A stretch of DNA of 64,000 bases from Clostridioides difficile CD160 (GCF_000449425.2 NZ_AVHW01000045.1:1-64000); one strand, 5' to 3'; numbered from the stretch's first letter, positions 8,722 to 18,937 are shown. The notes: a model not told the origin generated them from the letters alone. Numbers and translations: made by a program.

Positions 8722-9168
8722 TTGAGTAAAAACAAGTTTATCTATATGAATTATTATGACAATGGTTATTTTAAAAAAGGAATGGCTATATATATGGTCT
8801 TGGCACTTGTAATTTTAGCTACGATTTTTATATATTCAACGACAATCTTATACCTTTTATGTATAATAACAGCAGTTTTTCTTTTTAAACAAGGTCGTGA
8901 TTTTTCAAATAAATATGAGGGAGAGGTATATCTTACTCTCGATAATCATTCAATATCAATAAATAATCAATATATATTCAGTATAAAATCTAAAAAAAAT
9001 CAAAAGTTTAACTATAAAATAATAGAAAAAATAGAAGTGGCAAAAAAAATATTAAATATATATACTGATGATTCTAGTTACAAAATTAGATTGAGTGCAT
9101 TGAGTGTAGAAGATGAAAAAAAATTATTGAATATCATAGAGGAAAAGATGAAAAAGTTTAAGGTATAA
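8722..9168 (+). CDS. Small membrane protein of unknown function
   Basis: A 148-residue protein starting at TTG behind TAGGAG at 8707-8712. Two adjacent hydrophobic segments (about residues 20-55) are followed by a soluble C-terminal domain of mixed strands and a final amphipathic helix. This layout resembles YcxB-like or PH-like membrane proteins, but I cannot assign a family. It follows the PHP gene closely; nothing about its role is visible. Confidence 0.7.
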   Translation: MSKNKFIYMNYYDNGYFKKGMAIYMVLALVILATIFIYSTTILYLLCIITAVFLFKQGRDFSNKYEGEVYLTLDNHSISINNQYIFSIKSKKNQKFNYKIIEKIEVAKKILNIYTDDSSYKIRLSALSVEDEKKLLNIIEEKMKKFKV

Positions 9169-9257
9169 TACTATACTATTTTCAATAGTTAGCATGGTTT
9201 ATAAAATTACTTATCAAAAATAAAAAATAAAAAAACATAGATAATTATTTTTTTGTG

Positions 9258-9286
9258 TTGACAATACTTTTTAATGTGTATATAAT
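9258..9286 (+). promoter_or_regulatory. Sigma-A promoter of the leu operon
   Basis: TTGACA at 9258-9263 and TATAAT at 9281-9286, both perfect consensus, with a 17-bp spacer. Transcription should begin near 9293 and run into the T-box leader. Confidence 0.88.
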
Positions 9287-9300
9287 AACTATTAAATCAA

Positions 9301-9315
9301 AATATTTAGAAAATT
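9301..9315 (+). promoter_or_regulatory. Putative CodY box at the leu promoter
   Basis: AATATTTAGAAAATT differs from the CodY consensus AATTTTCWGAAAATT at two of 15 positions. It lies just downstream of the expected start of transcription, a position suited to repression. CodY control of branched-chain amino-acid genes is well established in Firmicutes; this particular site is inferred. Confidence 0.6.
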
Positions 9316-9329
9316 TAAATGATTAAAAA

Positions 9330-9596
9330 AGCGATGAATAGAAGTAGTAAGAACAATGAAACTTTCAGAGAGCTAAAGTGTGGTGTGATTTAGCAGTTGA
9401 TAGTTCTGAACTTGTCTAGGAGCTGTTTCCAGGATTTAAGTCTTAGGATAATCGGAGTAATTCCACGTTATAGGAAATATAGTCATCAAGTATTGATTTT
9501 GGCTATTACTAAGAGAGCTTTTTATAAAGCTAAATAGAGTGGTACCGCGAGCAAAACCTCGTCTCTAATTTTATTAGAGATGAGGTTATTTTTATT
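9330..9596 (+). promoter_or_regulatory. Leucine-specific T-box riboswitch leader
   Basis: A complete T-box leader. Stem I begins with the GATGAATAGAAGTAGTAA-type sequence; the specifier loop contains GAA-CTT, so CTT (Leu) at 9411-9413 is the likely specifier codon. The T-box sequence AGAGTGGTACCGCG lies at 9536-9549. The antiterminator competes with the terminator at 9555-9596. Uncharged tRNA-Leu pairing with the specifier and the T-box bulge should allow read-through into leuA. Confidence 0.95.
9555..9596 (+). terminator. T-box terminator hairpin
   Basis: AACCTCGTCTCTAAT pairs with ATTAGAGATGAGGTT, followed by a T-rich tail. Its 5' arm overlaps the antiterminator, as in all class-I T-box leaders. 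Confidence 0.9.
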
Positions 9597-9696
9597 CTAA
9601 TGATAAAATTAACATTTATTCTTATGAATTAAATAGGGTAAGATTGCGTCGATATAAGGTATACTGGATACAAAAAACAAAAAAGGGGGAAATAGC

Positions 9697-11439
9697 ATGC
9701 AATATGGTAAGTATAAAAAATATGGTAAAATGCAAATAGAAAATCGTAAATGGCCAGATAATGAGATATTTAAAGCTCCAATTTGGTGTAGTGTTGATTT
9801 AAGGGATGGAAATCAATCACTACCAACACCTATGAGTGTAAATGAAAAAGTCAGAATGTTCAAAATGCTTTTGGATACGGGATTTAAGGAAATAGAAGTG
9901 GGATTTCCATCAGCATCAAATACAGAATATACATTTTTAAGAAAACTAATAGATGAGGATATGATTCCAGATGATGTAACGATACAAGTTCTTACACAAT
10001 CTAGAGCCCATCTTATAGAAAAAACATTTGAATCAATAAGAGGATGTAAGAAAGTAATTATACATTTATATAATTCTACATCGGTTCTTCAAAGAGATGT
10101 GGTCTTTAATATGAGTAAACAAGAAATAATAGATATAGCAGTTGAAGGGGCAAAATTGTTTAATGAAGAAGTAAAAAAATACCCAGAGACAGAATTCACT
10201 TTTGAATATTCACCAGAAAGTTTTACAGGAACAGAAATGGATTATGCACTTGAAATATGTGAGGCAGTGATAGATGTTTGGAAGCCAACTCCACAAAAGA
10301 AGGTGATAATAAACCTTCCATCAACAGTGGAAATGGCAACACCAAATGTGTATGCAGACCAAATAGAGTGGTTTTGTGAAAATGTAAGTTGTAGAGATTC
10401 TATTATACTAAGTTTGCACACTCACAATGATAGAGGAACTTGTACAGCAGCAAGTGAACTTGGGTTATTGGCTGGAGCAGATAGACTTGAAGGTACTTTG
10501 TTTGGAAATGGTGAAAGAACGGGAAATATGGATATAGTAAATGTTGGACTTAATCTTTATACACAAGGGATAGACCCAGATTTAGATTTCAGTAATATTG
10601 ATAAGATAAGAGAAATATATGAGGGATGTACAAAACTTATAGTGCATGATAGACATCCATATGCAGGTAATCTTGTACATTGTGCTTTTTCAGGTTCACA
10701 TCAAGATGCTATTAGAAAAGGCATGATAGCAATGAAAAACAGAGCTGATGATTACTGGGAAGTTCCATACTTGCCAATAGACCCTCATGATATAGGAAGA
10801 GAATACAAAGAGATTATTAGAATAAACAGCCAATCTGGTAAAGGAGGAGCTGTTTATATAATGGAAACAGATTATGGATTTATGATACCTAAGAATATGC
10901 ATTCTGATTTTGGAAATGTAGTAAAAATGGAATCTGATAGAATAGGGGAAGAACTTAGTAGTGAAGCAATATTTAACTTATTTAAGAAAGAATATATTGA
11001 TGTTGAAAGCCCTTATAAAGTTAAAAAATATAAAATAAAATCAATGGATGAACTAAACTATGAAAATGATGACTCTAATGATACCAACATGATTGAGATG
11101 ACTGCAAGAATAACTTACATGGGAAATGAACAAAGGATTGTTGGTGTAGGAAATGGGCCTGTAGATTCATTTAACAATGCATTAAAAGAATGTGGTATGA
11201 AAGATTACAAATTCAGATACTATTGGGAACATGCACTAGAAGAAGGTTCACATTCAAGAGGTGTAGCTTATGTAGGGATAGAACACAACGATAAAGTCTA
11301 TTTTGGTGTAAGTATATCGGAAAACATAAATACGGCAGCTATTAATGCACTTATGAACGCAATAAATAAAAGTTATATTGAGGAGGAAGTAAAAGATGGG
11401 GATGACTATGACACAGAAAATCTTAGCCAAACATGCTAA
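9697..11439 (+). CDS. leuA: 2-isopropylmalate synthase
   Basis: A 580-residue enzyme condensing acetyl-CoA and 2-oxoisovalerate, the first committed step of leucine synthesis. The N-terminal HMGL-like TIM barrel has DLRDGNQS (Asp34, Arg36, Asp37), HTHND (His241, His243, Asn244 for the divalent metal) and GNGERTGN near residue 270; the C-terminal third (about 440-560) is the LeuA regulatory domain that usually binds leucine. The length and N terminus match the longer, yeast/actinobacterial-type LeuA rather than the short LeuA of Bacillus. The gene overlaps leuC by 44 bases. GGGGGAAATAGC precedes the ATG. It is controlled by the T-box leader upstream. Confidence 0.95.
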   Translation: MQYGKYKKYGKMQIENRKWPDNEIFKAPIWCSVDLRDGNQSLPTPMSVNEKVRMFKMLLDTGFKEIEVGFPSASNTEYTFLRKLIDEDMIPDDVTIQVLTQSRAHLIEKTFESIRGCKKVIIHLYNSTSVLQRDVVFNMSKQEIIDIAVEGAKLFNEEVKKYPETEFTFEYSPESFTGTEMDYALEICEAVIDVWKPTPQKKVIINLPSTVEMATPNVYADQIEWFCENVSCRDSIILSLHTHNDRGTCTAASELGLLAGADRLEGTLFGNGERTGNMDIVNVGLNLYTQGIDPDLDFSNIDKIREIYEGCTKLIVHDRHPYAGNLVHCAFSGSHQDAIRKGMIAMKNRADDYWEVPYLPIDPHDIGREYKEIIRINSQSGKGGAVYIMETDYGFMIPKNMHSDFGNVVKMESDRIGEELSSEAIFNLFKKEYIDVESPYKVKKYKIKSMDELNYENDDSNDTNMIEMTARITYMGNEQRIVGVGNGPVDSFNNALKECGMKDYKFRYYWEHALEEGSHSRGVAYVGIEHNDKVYFGVSISENINTAAINALMNAINKSYIEEEVKDGDDYDTENLSQTC

Positions 11440-12673
11440 TTTAAATGAGGTTAAGAAAGGGCAGTTAATTGAAGCAGATTTAGATATAGTTTTAGGAAAT
11501 GATATAACATCGCCAGTAGCTATTAGAGAATTTGAAAAATTAGGTATTGAAGATGTTTATGATAAGACTAAAGTAGTGATGGTTTTAGACCACTTTGCAC
11601 CTAACAAAGATATAAAGAGCGCAGAACAATGCAAGTTTACAAGAAGTTTTGCAAAATCAAAAGGGGTTATAAATTTCTTTGATGTGGGAGAGATGGGAAT
11701 AGAACATGTTCTTCTTCCTGAAAAAGGGATAGTAACAGCTGGAGATGTAATTATAGGTGCAGATTCTCATACTTGCACATATGGAGCATTAGGAGCATTT
11801 TCTACTGGTGTAGGTTCGACTGATATGGGAGCAGGTATGGCTACAGGAAAATGTTGGTTTAAGGTACCTGGAGCAATAAAATTTATTTTAAAGAATAAAC
11901 CAAATAAATGGATAAGTGGTAAAGATGTAATACTTCATATAATAGGTAAGATAGGCGTTGATGGTGCACTTTATAAGTCAATGGAGTTTTGTGGAGATGG
12001 AGTAAAGTATTTATCTATGGATGATAGATTTACTATTTGTAATATGGCGATAGAGGCAGGAGCTAAAAATGGAATTTTTTCAGTAGATGACAAAACTATG
12101 GAATATATAAATTCACATAAGTGTACAACAATAACAAAAGATGTAAATGTATACGAAGCAGATAAAGATGCAGTTTATGATGAAGTATATGAAATTGATT
12201 TAGCTGAACTAAGAGAGACAGTAGCTTTTCCTCATCTTCCTGAAAATACTAAAACAGTAGATGAGATTGATACGGATATAAAGATAGACCAAGTTGTAAT
12301 AGGCTCTTGTACAAATGGAAGAATATCAGACCTTGAAGTAGCATCTGAAATCATGAAAGGTAAAAAAGTTGCAGATGGAGTTAGAGTTATGATATTCCCT
12401 GGAACTCAACAAGTATATCTTGAAGCTATAGAAAGGGGTTATATCACTACTTTTATAGAGGCAGGAGCAGCAGTTTCTACTCCAACTTGTGGACCTTGTT
12501 TAGGAGGTCATATGGGGATACTTGCGTCAGGAGAAAAATCAATTTCAACAACAAATAGGAACTTTGTAGGAAGAATGGGTCATGTTGATTCAGAAGTATA
12601 TCTTGCAAGTCCAGCCGTAGCAGCAGCATCAGCTATAACTGGTAAAATATCAAAACCATCAGATATAATTTAA
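11396..12673 (+). CDS. leuC: 3-isopropylmalate dehydratase large subunit
   Basis: A 425-residue aconitase-family subunit that isomerises 2- to 3-isopropylmalate with LeuD. The three 4Fe-4S ligands are present: Cys305 in GSCTNGR, and Cys365 and Cys368 in CGPCLGG. The length and the start [14 protein letters not shown] match the shorter HacA/LeuC-2 type found in archaea and clostridia rather than the 470-residue enterobacterial form. AGGAGG at 11381-11386 selects ATG 11396, so the gene starts inside the end of leuA and is probably translationally coupled to it. Confidence 0.96.
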   Translation: MGMTMTQKILAKHANLNEVKKGQLIEADLDIVLGNDITSPVAIREFEKLGIEDVYDKTKVVMVLDHFAPNKDIKSAEQCKFTRSFAKSKGVINFFDVGEMGIEHVLLPEKGIVTAGDVIIGADSHTCTYGALGAFSTGVGSTDMGAGMATGKCWFKVPGAIKFILKNKPNKWISGKDVILHIIGKIGVDGALYKSMEFCGDGVKYLSMDDRFTICNMAIEAGAKNGIFSVDDKTMEYINSHKCTTITKDVNVYEADKDAVYDEVYEIDLAELRETVAFPHLPENTKTVDEIDTDIKIDQVVIGSCTNGRISDLEVASEIMKGKKVADGVRVMIFPGTQQVYLEAIERGYITTFIEAGAAVSTPTCGPCLGGHMGILASGEKSISTTNRNFVGRMGHVDSEVYLASPAVAAASAITGKISKPSDII

Positions 12674-12687
12674 AGGAGGTAAAGTTT

Positions 12688-13179
12688 ATGATTGCTAATG
12701 GAAGTGTTTTTAAATTCGGTGATAATATAGATACAGATGTAATAATACCAGCTAGATATTTAAATATAGCTGACTATAAGGAATTAGCTATGCATTGTAT
12801 GGAGGATATTGATGATAAATTTGTTTCTAAGGTAAAAAAAGGAGACATTATAGTTGCCACTAAAAACTTTGGTTGTGGTTCATCAAGGGAGCATGCTCCA
12901 ATTGTAATAAAAGAAAGTGGAGTGTCATGTGTAATTGCGTCTACTTTTGCTAGAATATTTTTTAGAAACTCTATAAATATAGGGCTTCCTATACTTGAAT
13001 GTGAAGAGGCTGCTAATAATATAGAAGAAGGAGATAATGTAGAAGTAGATTTTTCTACAGGTGTGATAAAAAATATAACAAAAGGAAAAGAGTATAAGGC
13101 GGAACCATTTCCTGAGTTTATGCAAAATATTATACTAAAAGAAGGCTTAATCAATTCGATAAAAGCAAACAGGGGGTAG
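12688..13179 (+). CDS. leuD: 3-isopropylmalate dehydratase small subunit
   Basis: A 163-residue aconitase swivel-domain protein that completes the LeuCD enzyme. It shows the family features [15 protein letters not shown] near the N terminus and [12 protein letters not shown] (about residues 57-68), the substrate-binding loop. The short length is the one that pairs with the HacA-type large subunit. It begins 14 bases after leuC behind AAAGGAGGT and ends 6 bases before leuB, inside the leuACDB operon. Confidence 0.96.
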   Translation: MIANGSVFKFGDNIDTDVIIPARYLNIADYKELAMHCMEDIDDKFVSKVKKGDIIVATKNFGCGSSREHAPIVIKESGVSCVIASTFARIFFRNSINIGLPILECEEAANNIEEGDNVEVDFSTGVIKNITKGKEYKAEPFPEFMQNIILKEGLINSIKANRG

Positions 13180-13185
13180 TGGGGT

Positions 13186-14256
13186 ATGAATTATAATATA
13201 GCAGTCATAAAAGGTGATGGTGTTGGACCAGAAATAATAGATGAAGGTATAAAGGTTCTAAATAAAATTTGTTGTAAATTTAACCATAGATTCGATTGTG
13301 AATATGTATTAGCTGGGGGATGCGCAATTGATGAAACTGGAGAAGCTTTACCAAATAAAAGTGTTGAAGTTTGTCGAAAAAACGAAGCGGTATTACTTGG
13401 TGCTGTTGGCGGTCCAAAGTGGGATAAATGTAAGGGTGATATAAGACCAGAAGCAGGTCTTTTAAAGTTAAGAGAGTCATTGGGCTTATTTGCAAACTTA
13501 AGACCAGCAACAATGTATGAAAGTATAAAAGAAGCTTCACCACTTAGAGCAGATATAGTTGAGAAAGGCATTGATTTTGTTGTTGTAAGAGAGTTAACAG
13601 GGGGCATTTATTTTGGAGAACGTGGAAGAAAAATTATTGATGGCATTGAAAATGCTTATGATGTAGAGACATATAACGAAAATGAAATAAGAAGAATTGG
13701 TAAGAGAGCTTTTGAAATAGCCAGAAATAGAAAAAGAAAACTTATAAGTGTAGATAAGGCAAATGTACTTGAGAGTTCAAGACTTTGGAGAAGTATAATG
13801 GAAGAACTAGCTAAAGAGTTTGAGGATGTCGAGTTATCCCATATGTATGTTGATAATGCTGCTATGCAAGTTGTAAGAGAACCTAGTCAGTTTGATGTAA
13901 TAGTAACTAATAATATATTTGGAGATATAATATCTGATGAAGCATCCATGATTACAGGTTCTATAGGTATGTTACCATCAGCATCACTTAGAGAAGATAG
14001 TTTTGGTATGTATGAACCAATACATGGAAGTGCACCTGATATAGCGGGAAAAGATATTGTGAATCCAATTGCAACTATTCTATCTGTAAGCATGATGCTA
14101 AGACACAGTTTTAACTTAGAAGAAGAAGCTAAGTGTATTGAAGATGCTGTGCAAAATGTACTTAATAAAGGATATAGAACTAGTGATATCTATAATGGCA
14201 TGGGAACTGTTGTAGGAACGAAAAAAATGGGCGAATTAATAGTAAATGAAATATAG
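13186..14256 (+). CDS. leuB: 3-isopropylmalate dehydrogenase
   Basis: A 356-residue NAD-dependent enzyme that oxidises and decarboxylates 3-isopropylmalate to 2-oxoisocaproate. Typical motifs are GDGVGPEI near the N terminus, [11 protein letters not shown], the substrate-binding [25 protein letters not shown], and the metal-binding Asp residues in [12 protein letters not shown], with GSAPDIAGK for the cofactor. It is the last gene of the leu operon, six bases after leuD, and a strong terminator follows at 14343. Confidence 0.97.
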   Translation: MNYNIAVIKGDGVGPEIIDEGIKVLNKICCKFNHRFDCEYVLAGGCAIDETGEALPNKSVEVCRKNEAVLLGAVGGPKWDKCKGDIRPEAGLLKLRESLGLFANLRPATMYESIKEASPLRADIVEKGIDFVVVRELTGGIYFGERGRKIIDGIENAYDVETYNENEIRRIGKRAFEIARNRKRKLISVDKANVLESSRLWRSIMEELAKEFEDVELSHMYVDNAAMQVVREPSQFDVIVTNNIFGDIISDEASMITGSIGMLPSASLREDSFGMYEPIHGSAPDIAGKDIVNPIATILSVSMMLRHSFNLEEEAKCIEDAVQNVLNKGYRTSDIYNGMGTVVGTKKMGELIVNEI

Positions 14257-14342
14257 AATTATAATTTAATTTGTATAATATAAGTTGAATGTATAATTTG
14301 GAAAATTAGTAAAAAATCTATTATAATATAGTTTATCTTTAG

Positions 14343-14397
14343 AACACAATATAGTTTTAAGTAATTTTAATTACATAAAACTATATTGTGTTTTTTT
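14343..14397 (+). terminator. Terminator of the leu operon
   Basis: AACACAATATAGTTTTA pairs with TAAAACTATATTGTGTT over 17 bp, followed by TTTTTT. The loop contains a second palindrome (GTAATTTTAATTAC). Confidence 0.9.
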
Positions 14398-14547
14398 AGA
14401 AAGTAATATATAAAATTAAAGTTCTAATATTTAAAATAGTCTATTTTTATTATTAGAAGTTTGCAGGGATTTAATTAATATTATATAATGTATTTTAGAA
14501 TTATTTAACATTAAGCCACTATTAATGTAGGTTAGGAGATGGAATTT

Positions 14548-15054
14548 TTGGCAAAGTATAAGGTTTTAAAAAAGCAAAATAGTAGCAAATCTTGTTTAGT
14601 TTGTGGGACACAAAATGAACTAGGACTTAAAGCAGATTTTTATGAACTTGAAAATGGAGAACTTGTATCAATTTGTAATACAAAAGATTGGCATCAGAGT
14701 TATCCAGGAAGAGTACATGGAGGTATGTCTGCTGCAATATTAGATGAGACTATTGGAAGAGCTGTAAGTATAAATGATGACCAAATTTGGGGTGTAACAG
14801 TGTCTTTAGAATTAAAATATAAAAAGCCAGTACCAACAGATGCTACTATAAAAGTTGTTGGAAGAATAACTAAAGAGAATAGAAAATTGTTTGAAGGTAC
14901 AGGAGAAATAATTCTACCAAATGGAGATATAGCAGTAACAGCAACAGGAAAGTATATGAAAATGCCTATTGGTCAAATTTCAGAAGGTGACTTTTCTAAT
15001 GAAGAATGGTTTTTTGAAGAATCAAAAGAAAATGTAGAATATATTGAAATTTAA
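14548..15054 (+). CDS. PaaI-like hotdog-fold thioesterase
   Basis: A 168-residue acyl-CoA thioesterase-like protein. The hotdog domain includes the conserved segment GRVHGGMSAAILDETIGRA, with the HGG and catalytic Asp region typical of PaaI-type proteins. The N-terminal SCLVCGTQNELGL is common in this subgroup. An in-frame ATG lies at 14539, but AGGAG at 14534-14538 abuts it; TTG at 14548, nine bases from that site, is the better start. The substrate is not visible. The gene stands alone between the leu terminator and the aminotransferase promoter. Confidence 0.82.
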   Translation: MAKYKVLKKQNSSKSCLVCGTQNELGLKADFYELENGELVSICNTKDWHQSYPGRVHGGMSAAILDETIGRAVSINDDQIWGVTVSLELKYKKPVPTDATIKVVGRITKENRKLFEGTGEIILPNGDIAVTATGKYMKMPIGQISEGDFSNEEWFFEESKENVEYIEI

Positions 15055-15310
15055 TTAAAAAAAGTTTATATCTAAAAAAGATAAAATTAAAAAATTATAT
15101 AAAAAATATAAGATAAAAATAAATTAGCTATACTAAAAAGATTTCTCTTAATAGCGTTAAATTTACATATCAAAAAAATTAATTTATATAGCTAAAAAGT
15201 CTATTTTTTTTGAGAGTATATTTCAGAATATTCAGACTTGTGATAATGCACGAAATGAATGATTTCATAAAATATATAATATAAATTATACATAAAAAAT
15301 AAATTTTATG
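15055..15310. other. AT-rich intergenic region, nothing recognised
   Basis: Very AT-rich sequence between the thioesterase and the next promoter. I see no convincing gene, strong hairpin or repeat; a short T8 run near 15206 might mark weak termination. Confidence 0.5.
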
Positions 15311-15339
15311 TTGACATAGTTAATTCAGCTTGATATTAT
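15311..15339 (+). promoter_or_regulatory. Sigma-A promoter of the class V aminotransferase
   Basis: TTGACA at 15311-15316 and TATTAT at 15334-15339 with a 17-bp spacer, giving a leader of about 60 bases. Confidence 0.8.
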
Positions 15340-15405
15340 AGTTATTAAAAATAAGGACAGTAAAAACGCTATCCATATTACAAACTAAAAAAGGGGGGAA
15401 TTATA

Positions 15406-16482
15406 ATGAGTAAGAAATTATTTATTCCTGGTCCTATTGATGTTAAAGAAGAAGTCTTGCAAAAGATGGCTACACCAATGATAGGACATAGAGGAAAAGA
15501 TGCATCTGTACTCCAAAAGAGTATAAGTGAAAAAATGCAAAAACTATTCTATACAAACAACACGATACTTTTATCCACGTCATCCGGAACTGGTTTAATG
15601 GAAGGCTCCATTCGTTCCTGTACATCCAAAAAGGCAGCAGTATTTTCCTGTGGATCCTTTGGTGATAGATGGTACAAAATGGCAGTGGCTAATAATGTCC
15701 CAGCGGATATATTTAAAGTTGAATTAGGAGAGGCAACAACACCAGAAATGGTTGATAAGGTGCTTTCTACCGGAGAATACGATTTAATAACTGTAACTCA
15801 CAATGAAACTTCAACTGGAATAAGAAATCCAATAGAAGAAATTGGAGAAGTTGTTAAAAAGTATAAAGATGTGGTCTACTGTGTAGACACTGTAAGTTCA
15901 GCCGGTGGAATAAAAGTCGAGGTTGATAAGATTGGAATAGATATTTGTATAACATCAGTACAAAAAGCACTGGGATTACCACCAGGAATGTCTATTTGCA
16001 CATTTTCTCAAAAAGCAATCGATAGAGCTAAGCAAGTACCTTTTAGAGGAGTATATCTTGATTTGTTAGCAATGTATGAATACTTAATCAAGAAAAACTA
16101 CCAATACCCTTCAACACCATCTCTTTCTCACATGTTCGCTTTAGATTTCCAATTAGATAATATATTAGATGAAGGCTTAGATAACAGGTTTAACAGACAT
16201 GAAGACATGGCAAACTTAGTTAGAAACTGGGCTAAAAAACACTTCCAAATTTTTACCAATGAAAATCACTTATCCAATACACTTACTGTTATAGAAAATA
16301 CTCAAGGTATTAGTGTATCAAATTTAAATTCAAAATTACAAGAACGAGGATTCCAGATAGCAAATGGCTATGGCGATTTAAAAGAAAAAACTTTTAGAAT
16401 TTCACATATGGGTGACTATACTGTCGAAGATGTACAAGAATTATTAGATAATATTGATGATATATTAGGTTTTAATAAATAA
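15406..16482 (+). CDS. Class V aminotransferase (serine-pyruvate / alanine-glyoxylate type)
   Basis: A 358-residue PLP enzyme. The PLP lysine is Lys187 in SVQKALGLPPG, and FIPGPIDVKEEVL and GTGLMEGSIRS match the substrate and phosphate-binding regions of the family. It lies directly before serA and a DUF1015 gene, so it most likely serves as the phosphoserine aminotransferase of this serine pathway, as class V enzymes do in several lineages lacking classical SerC. Base use differs from neighbours: the first 100 codons use TCC for Ser seven or so times, a codon rare in flanking genes. AAGGGGGG precedes the ATG. Alternative role: glyoxylate transamination. Confidence 0.88.
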   Translation: MSKKLFIPGPIDVKEEVLQKMATPMIGHRGKDASVLQKSISEKMQKLFYTNNTILLSTSSGTGLMEGSIRSCTSKKAAVFSCGSFGDRWYKMAVANNVPADIFKVELGEATTPEMVDKVLSTGEYDLITVTHNETSTGIRNPIEEIGEVVKKYKDVVYCVDTVSSAGGIKVEVDKIGIDICITSVQKALGLPPGMSICTFSQKAIDRAKQVPFRGVYLDLLAMYEYLIKKNYQYPSTPSLSHMFALDFQLDNILDEGLDNRFNRHEDMANLVRNWAKKHFQIFTNENHLSNTLTVIENTQGISVSNLNSKLQERGFQIANGYGDLKEKTFRISHMGDYTVEDVQELLDNIDDILGFNK

Positions 16483-16708
16483 TATTATAAAATTATGTAT
16501 ATTTTAAGATAAATTTAGAATATATTTTATAAAAATTACATATTAAATTTTTAACAAAGAATAAGAAAATTTGATATGACTTTAATAAAAAATATTTTGA
16601 AAATTATATAAACAGAAAGTTAAACTAAATAAAGTGTTTTATGGATAAAAATACTTTAAAAAATAAAAATTGGGAAAATTAAGTGAATAAAAATTGGAGG
16701 AGTTTGTT

Positions 16709-17650
16709 ATGTATAATATATTAATTACTGATGGAATAGAGATAGAAGCAGCGAGAAAATTGAGAGAGTTAAATTTTAATGTTATAGAGCAGTTTTATGA
16801 AAAAGATGTTTTAGGAGATAAACTTAAAGATGTTGATGTACTTGTAGTACGTTCAGCTACTAAAGTTACTAAAGAGGTAATAGATAAAGCATTAGAGGGC
16901 AAAAAATTGAAGTTAATAGTAAGAGGTGGAGTAGGATTAGATAACATAGATGTTAAATATGCACAGGCTAATGGCATAAAAGTTATGAATACTCCAAATG
17001 CAAGTAGTATATCTGTTGCAGAACTTACAATAGGTCAATTGTTTGTACTTGCAAGATTCATAAATACTGCAAATGTAACTATGAGAGATGGAAAATGGGA
17101 GAAGAAAAAATATAAAGGTACAGAAATTAATGGAAAAACACTTGGACTTATTGGTTTTGGAAGAATTGCAAAAGAAGTTGCAAAGAGAGCCGAACTATTA
17201 GGTATGGATGTTATATATACTGACATAATGGGTGAAGCACAAGGCTTTAACAAATATAGATTCTGTGATATGGAAGAAGTTTTAGAAAAGGCAGATTTCT
17301 TATCTTTACACATACCATTTGATAAGAATAAGGGGGCAGTAATTACTGAAAAAGAAATAAACAAGATGAAAGATGGTGCTTATTTACTAAACTGTGCAAG
17401 AGGTGGTTTAGTAGATGAGAAAGATTTACTAAAAGCATTAGATGAAGGTAAACTATCAGCAGCAGCTATAGATGTTTATGAACAAGAACCTACATTAAAT
17501 CTAGACTTAGTGAATCATCCAAGAGTTTCTCCTACACCTCATATTGGTGCATCTACAGTAGAAGCTCAAGAAAGAATAGGAGAAGAAATAGTAAATGTGA
17601 TTCAAGATTTCTTTCTTGACTTCAACAATATAATAGAGGTAGCATTATAA
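16709..17650 (+). CDS. serA: D-3-phosphoglycerate dehydrogenase (short form)
   Basis: A 313-residue NAD-dependent 2-hydroxyacid dehydrogenase that oxidises 3-phosphoglycerate in serine synthesis. The Rossmann motif is GLIGFGRIAKEVAKR (Gly146-Gly151), with the acidic NAD-ribose ligand near Asp172; the catalytic triad is Arg231, Glu260 and His278. The C-terminal ACT domain of the long form is missing, so serine feedback through ACT is not expected. An upstream TTG reading frame begins at 16694, but TGGAGGAG at 16695-16702 selects ATG 16709. It is flanked by the aminotransferase and the DUF1015 gene. Confidence 0.93.
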   Translation: MYNILITDGIEIEAARKLRELNFNVIEQFYEKDVLGDKLKDVDVLVVRSATKVTKEVIDKALEGKKLKLIVRGGVGLDNIDVKYAQANGIKVMNTPNASSISVAELTIGQLFVLARFINTANVTMRDGKWEKKKYKGTEINGKTLGLIGFGRIAKEVAKRAELLGMDVIYTDIMGEAQGFNKYRFCDMEEVLEKADFLSLHIPFDKNKGAVITEKEINKMKDGAYLLNCARGGLVDEKDLLKALDEGKLSAAAIDVYEQEPTLNLDLVNHPRVSPTPHIGASTVEAQERIGEEIVNVIQDFFLDFNNIIEVAL

Positions 17651-17680
17651 AATATTTATATAATTAGGGGGAAATAAGTA

Positions 17681-18931
17681 ATGGCAACGATTAAACCATT
17701 TAAGGCGGTTAGACCAAATAAATATATAGTAGATAAAGTAGCAGCACTTCCTTACGATGTTATGAATAGTAAAGAAGCTAGAAAAATTGCAGAAGGGAAT
17801 CCATATTCATTTTTGCATATAGATAAATCAGAAATTGATTTAGATGAAAATATAGATTTATATGATGAAAAAGTTTATTTAAAAGCGCGAGAAAATTTAG
17901 ATGAATTTCGACAACAAGAAATTCTAGTAAAAGATGATAAAGAGTGTATATATATATATAAACAAATCATGGATGGTAGAGCTCAAGTTGGTATAGTAGC
18001 ATGTATATCAGTTGATGAAAGCTTAAATGGAACAATAAAAAAACATGAATACACTCGACCAGAAAAGGAAATTGATAGAACTAAGCATATAAAATACTGT
18101 GATGCTAATACGGGAACTATACTTGTAACTTATAAACATCAAAGATTAATAGATGATATAATCAACGATTTTATGGAGAATAATGACCCTTTATATGATT
18201 TTGTAACAGATGACAAGATAGAGCATACAGTATGGAAGATTGAGAATGATGATATAATATGCAATTTAGTAGATGAATTTGGAAAGTTAGATTATCTATA
18301 TATTGCAGATGGCCATCATAGGACAGCTTCAGCAGAAAATGTAGCAAAAGAGATGAGAGCTAAGAACCCAAACTATACTGGAAAAGAAGAATTTAACTAT
18401 TTTATAGCAATGATTGCACCAGATGAGAATTTAATGGTTTTAGATTATAATAGAGTTATCAAAGACTTAAATGGTTTAAGTGAGGAAGAATTTATAAATA
18501 AAATAAAAGAAAATTTTGAGCTAAAAGAAATAGAAGGAAAAGAAAAATATAAACCTGACAAAAAAGGAACTTTCGGAATGTATCTAGGTAATAAATGGTA
18601 CAAAATGGAGGCTAATAAAAACTTATTAGAAATAGAAGACCCTGTTGATTCATTAGATATTTCTATATTACAAGACTATGTTATTGATGCTATTTTAGGT
18701 ATTGAAAATCCTAGAGTAGATAAAAGAATTGACTTTATTGGTGGTATAAGAGGTCTTGAAGAATTAGAGAAAAGAGTTAATGAAGATATGAAGGTAGCGT
18801 TTGCAATGTATCCAACTAGTATTGAGGACTTGATAAGAGTAGCAGATGCAGGTAAGATAATGCCAGCTAAATCAACATGGTTTGAACCTAAAGTAAGATG
18901 TGGGCTATTTCTACATGAAATAAATGAATAA
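17681..18931 (+). CDS. DUF1015 family protein, serine-operon associated
   Basis: A 416-residue soluble protein of the DUF1015 family, which recurs beside serA in clostridia and other bacteria. It has a conserved KHEYTRPEKEIDR segment (residues 121-133) and an invariant-looking D210-G-H-H-R214 motif. DGHHR resembles the GxHR signature of the ParB/sulfiredoxin fold used by the free serine kinases SerK and SbnI, but no function is proven here. The gene follows serA by 30 bases with its own GGGGG site and ends at a strong terminator. No serB lies in this cluster, so a role in the serine/phosphoserine step is an attractive guess. Confidence 0.85.
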   Translation: MATIKPFKAVRPNKYIVDKVAALPYDVMNSKEARKIAEGNPYSFLHIDKSEIDLDENIDLYDEKVYLKARENLDEFRQQEILVKDDKECIYIYKQIMDGRAQVGIVACISVDESLNGTIKKHEYTRPEKEIDRTKHIKYCDANTGTILVTYKHQRLIDDIINDFMENNDPLYDFVTDDKIEHTVWKIENDDIICNLVDEFGKLDYLYIADGHHRTASAENVAKEMRAKNPNYTGKEEFNYFIAMIAPDENLMVLDYNRVIKDLNGLSEEEFINKIKENFELKEIEGKEKYKPDKKGTFGMYLGNKWYKMEANKNLLEIEDPVDSLDISILQDYVIDAILGIENPRVDKRIDFIGGIRGLEELEKRVNEDMKVAFAMYPTSIEDLIRVADAGKIMPAKSTWFEPKVRCGLFLHEINE

Positions 18932-18937
18932 TTAATA

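Noticed and set aside
12774-13154. Minus-strand ORF of 126 residues across leuD
   Set aside because: Lies wholly inside leuD on the other strand, has no Shine-Dalgarno site, and leuD has full family motifs.
13191-13607. Minus-strand ORF of 138 residues across leuB
   Set aside because: Antisense shadow of a strongly conserved enzyme gene; composition is typical of a mirrored reading frame.
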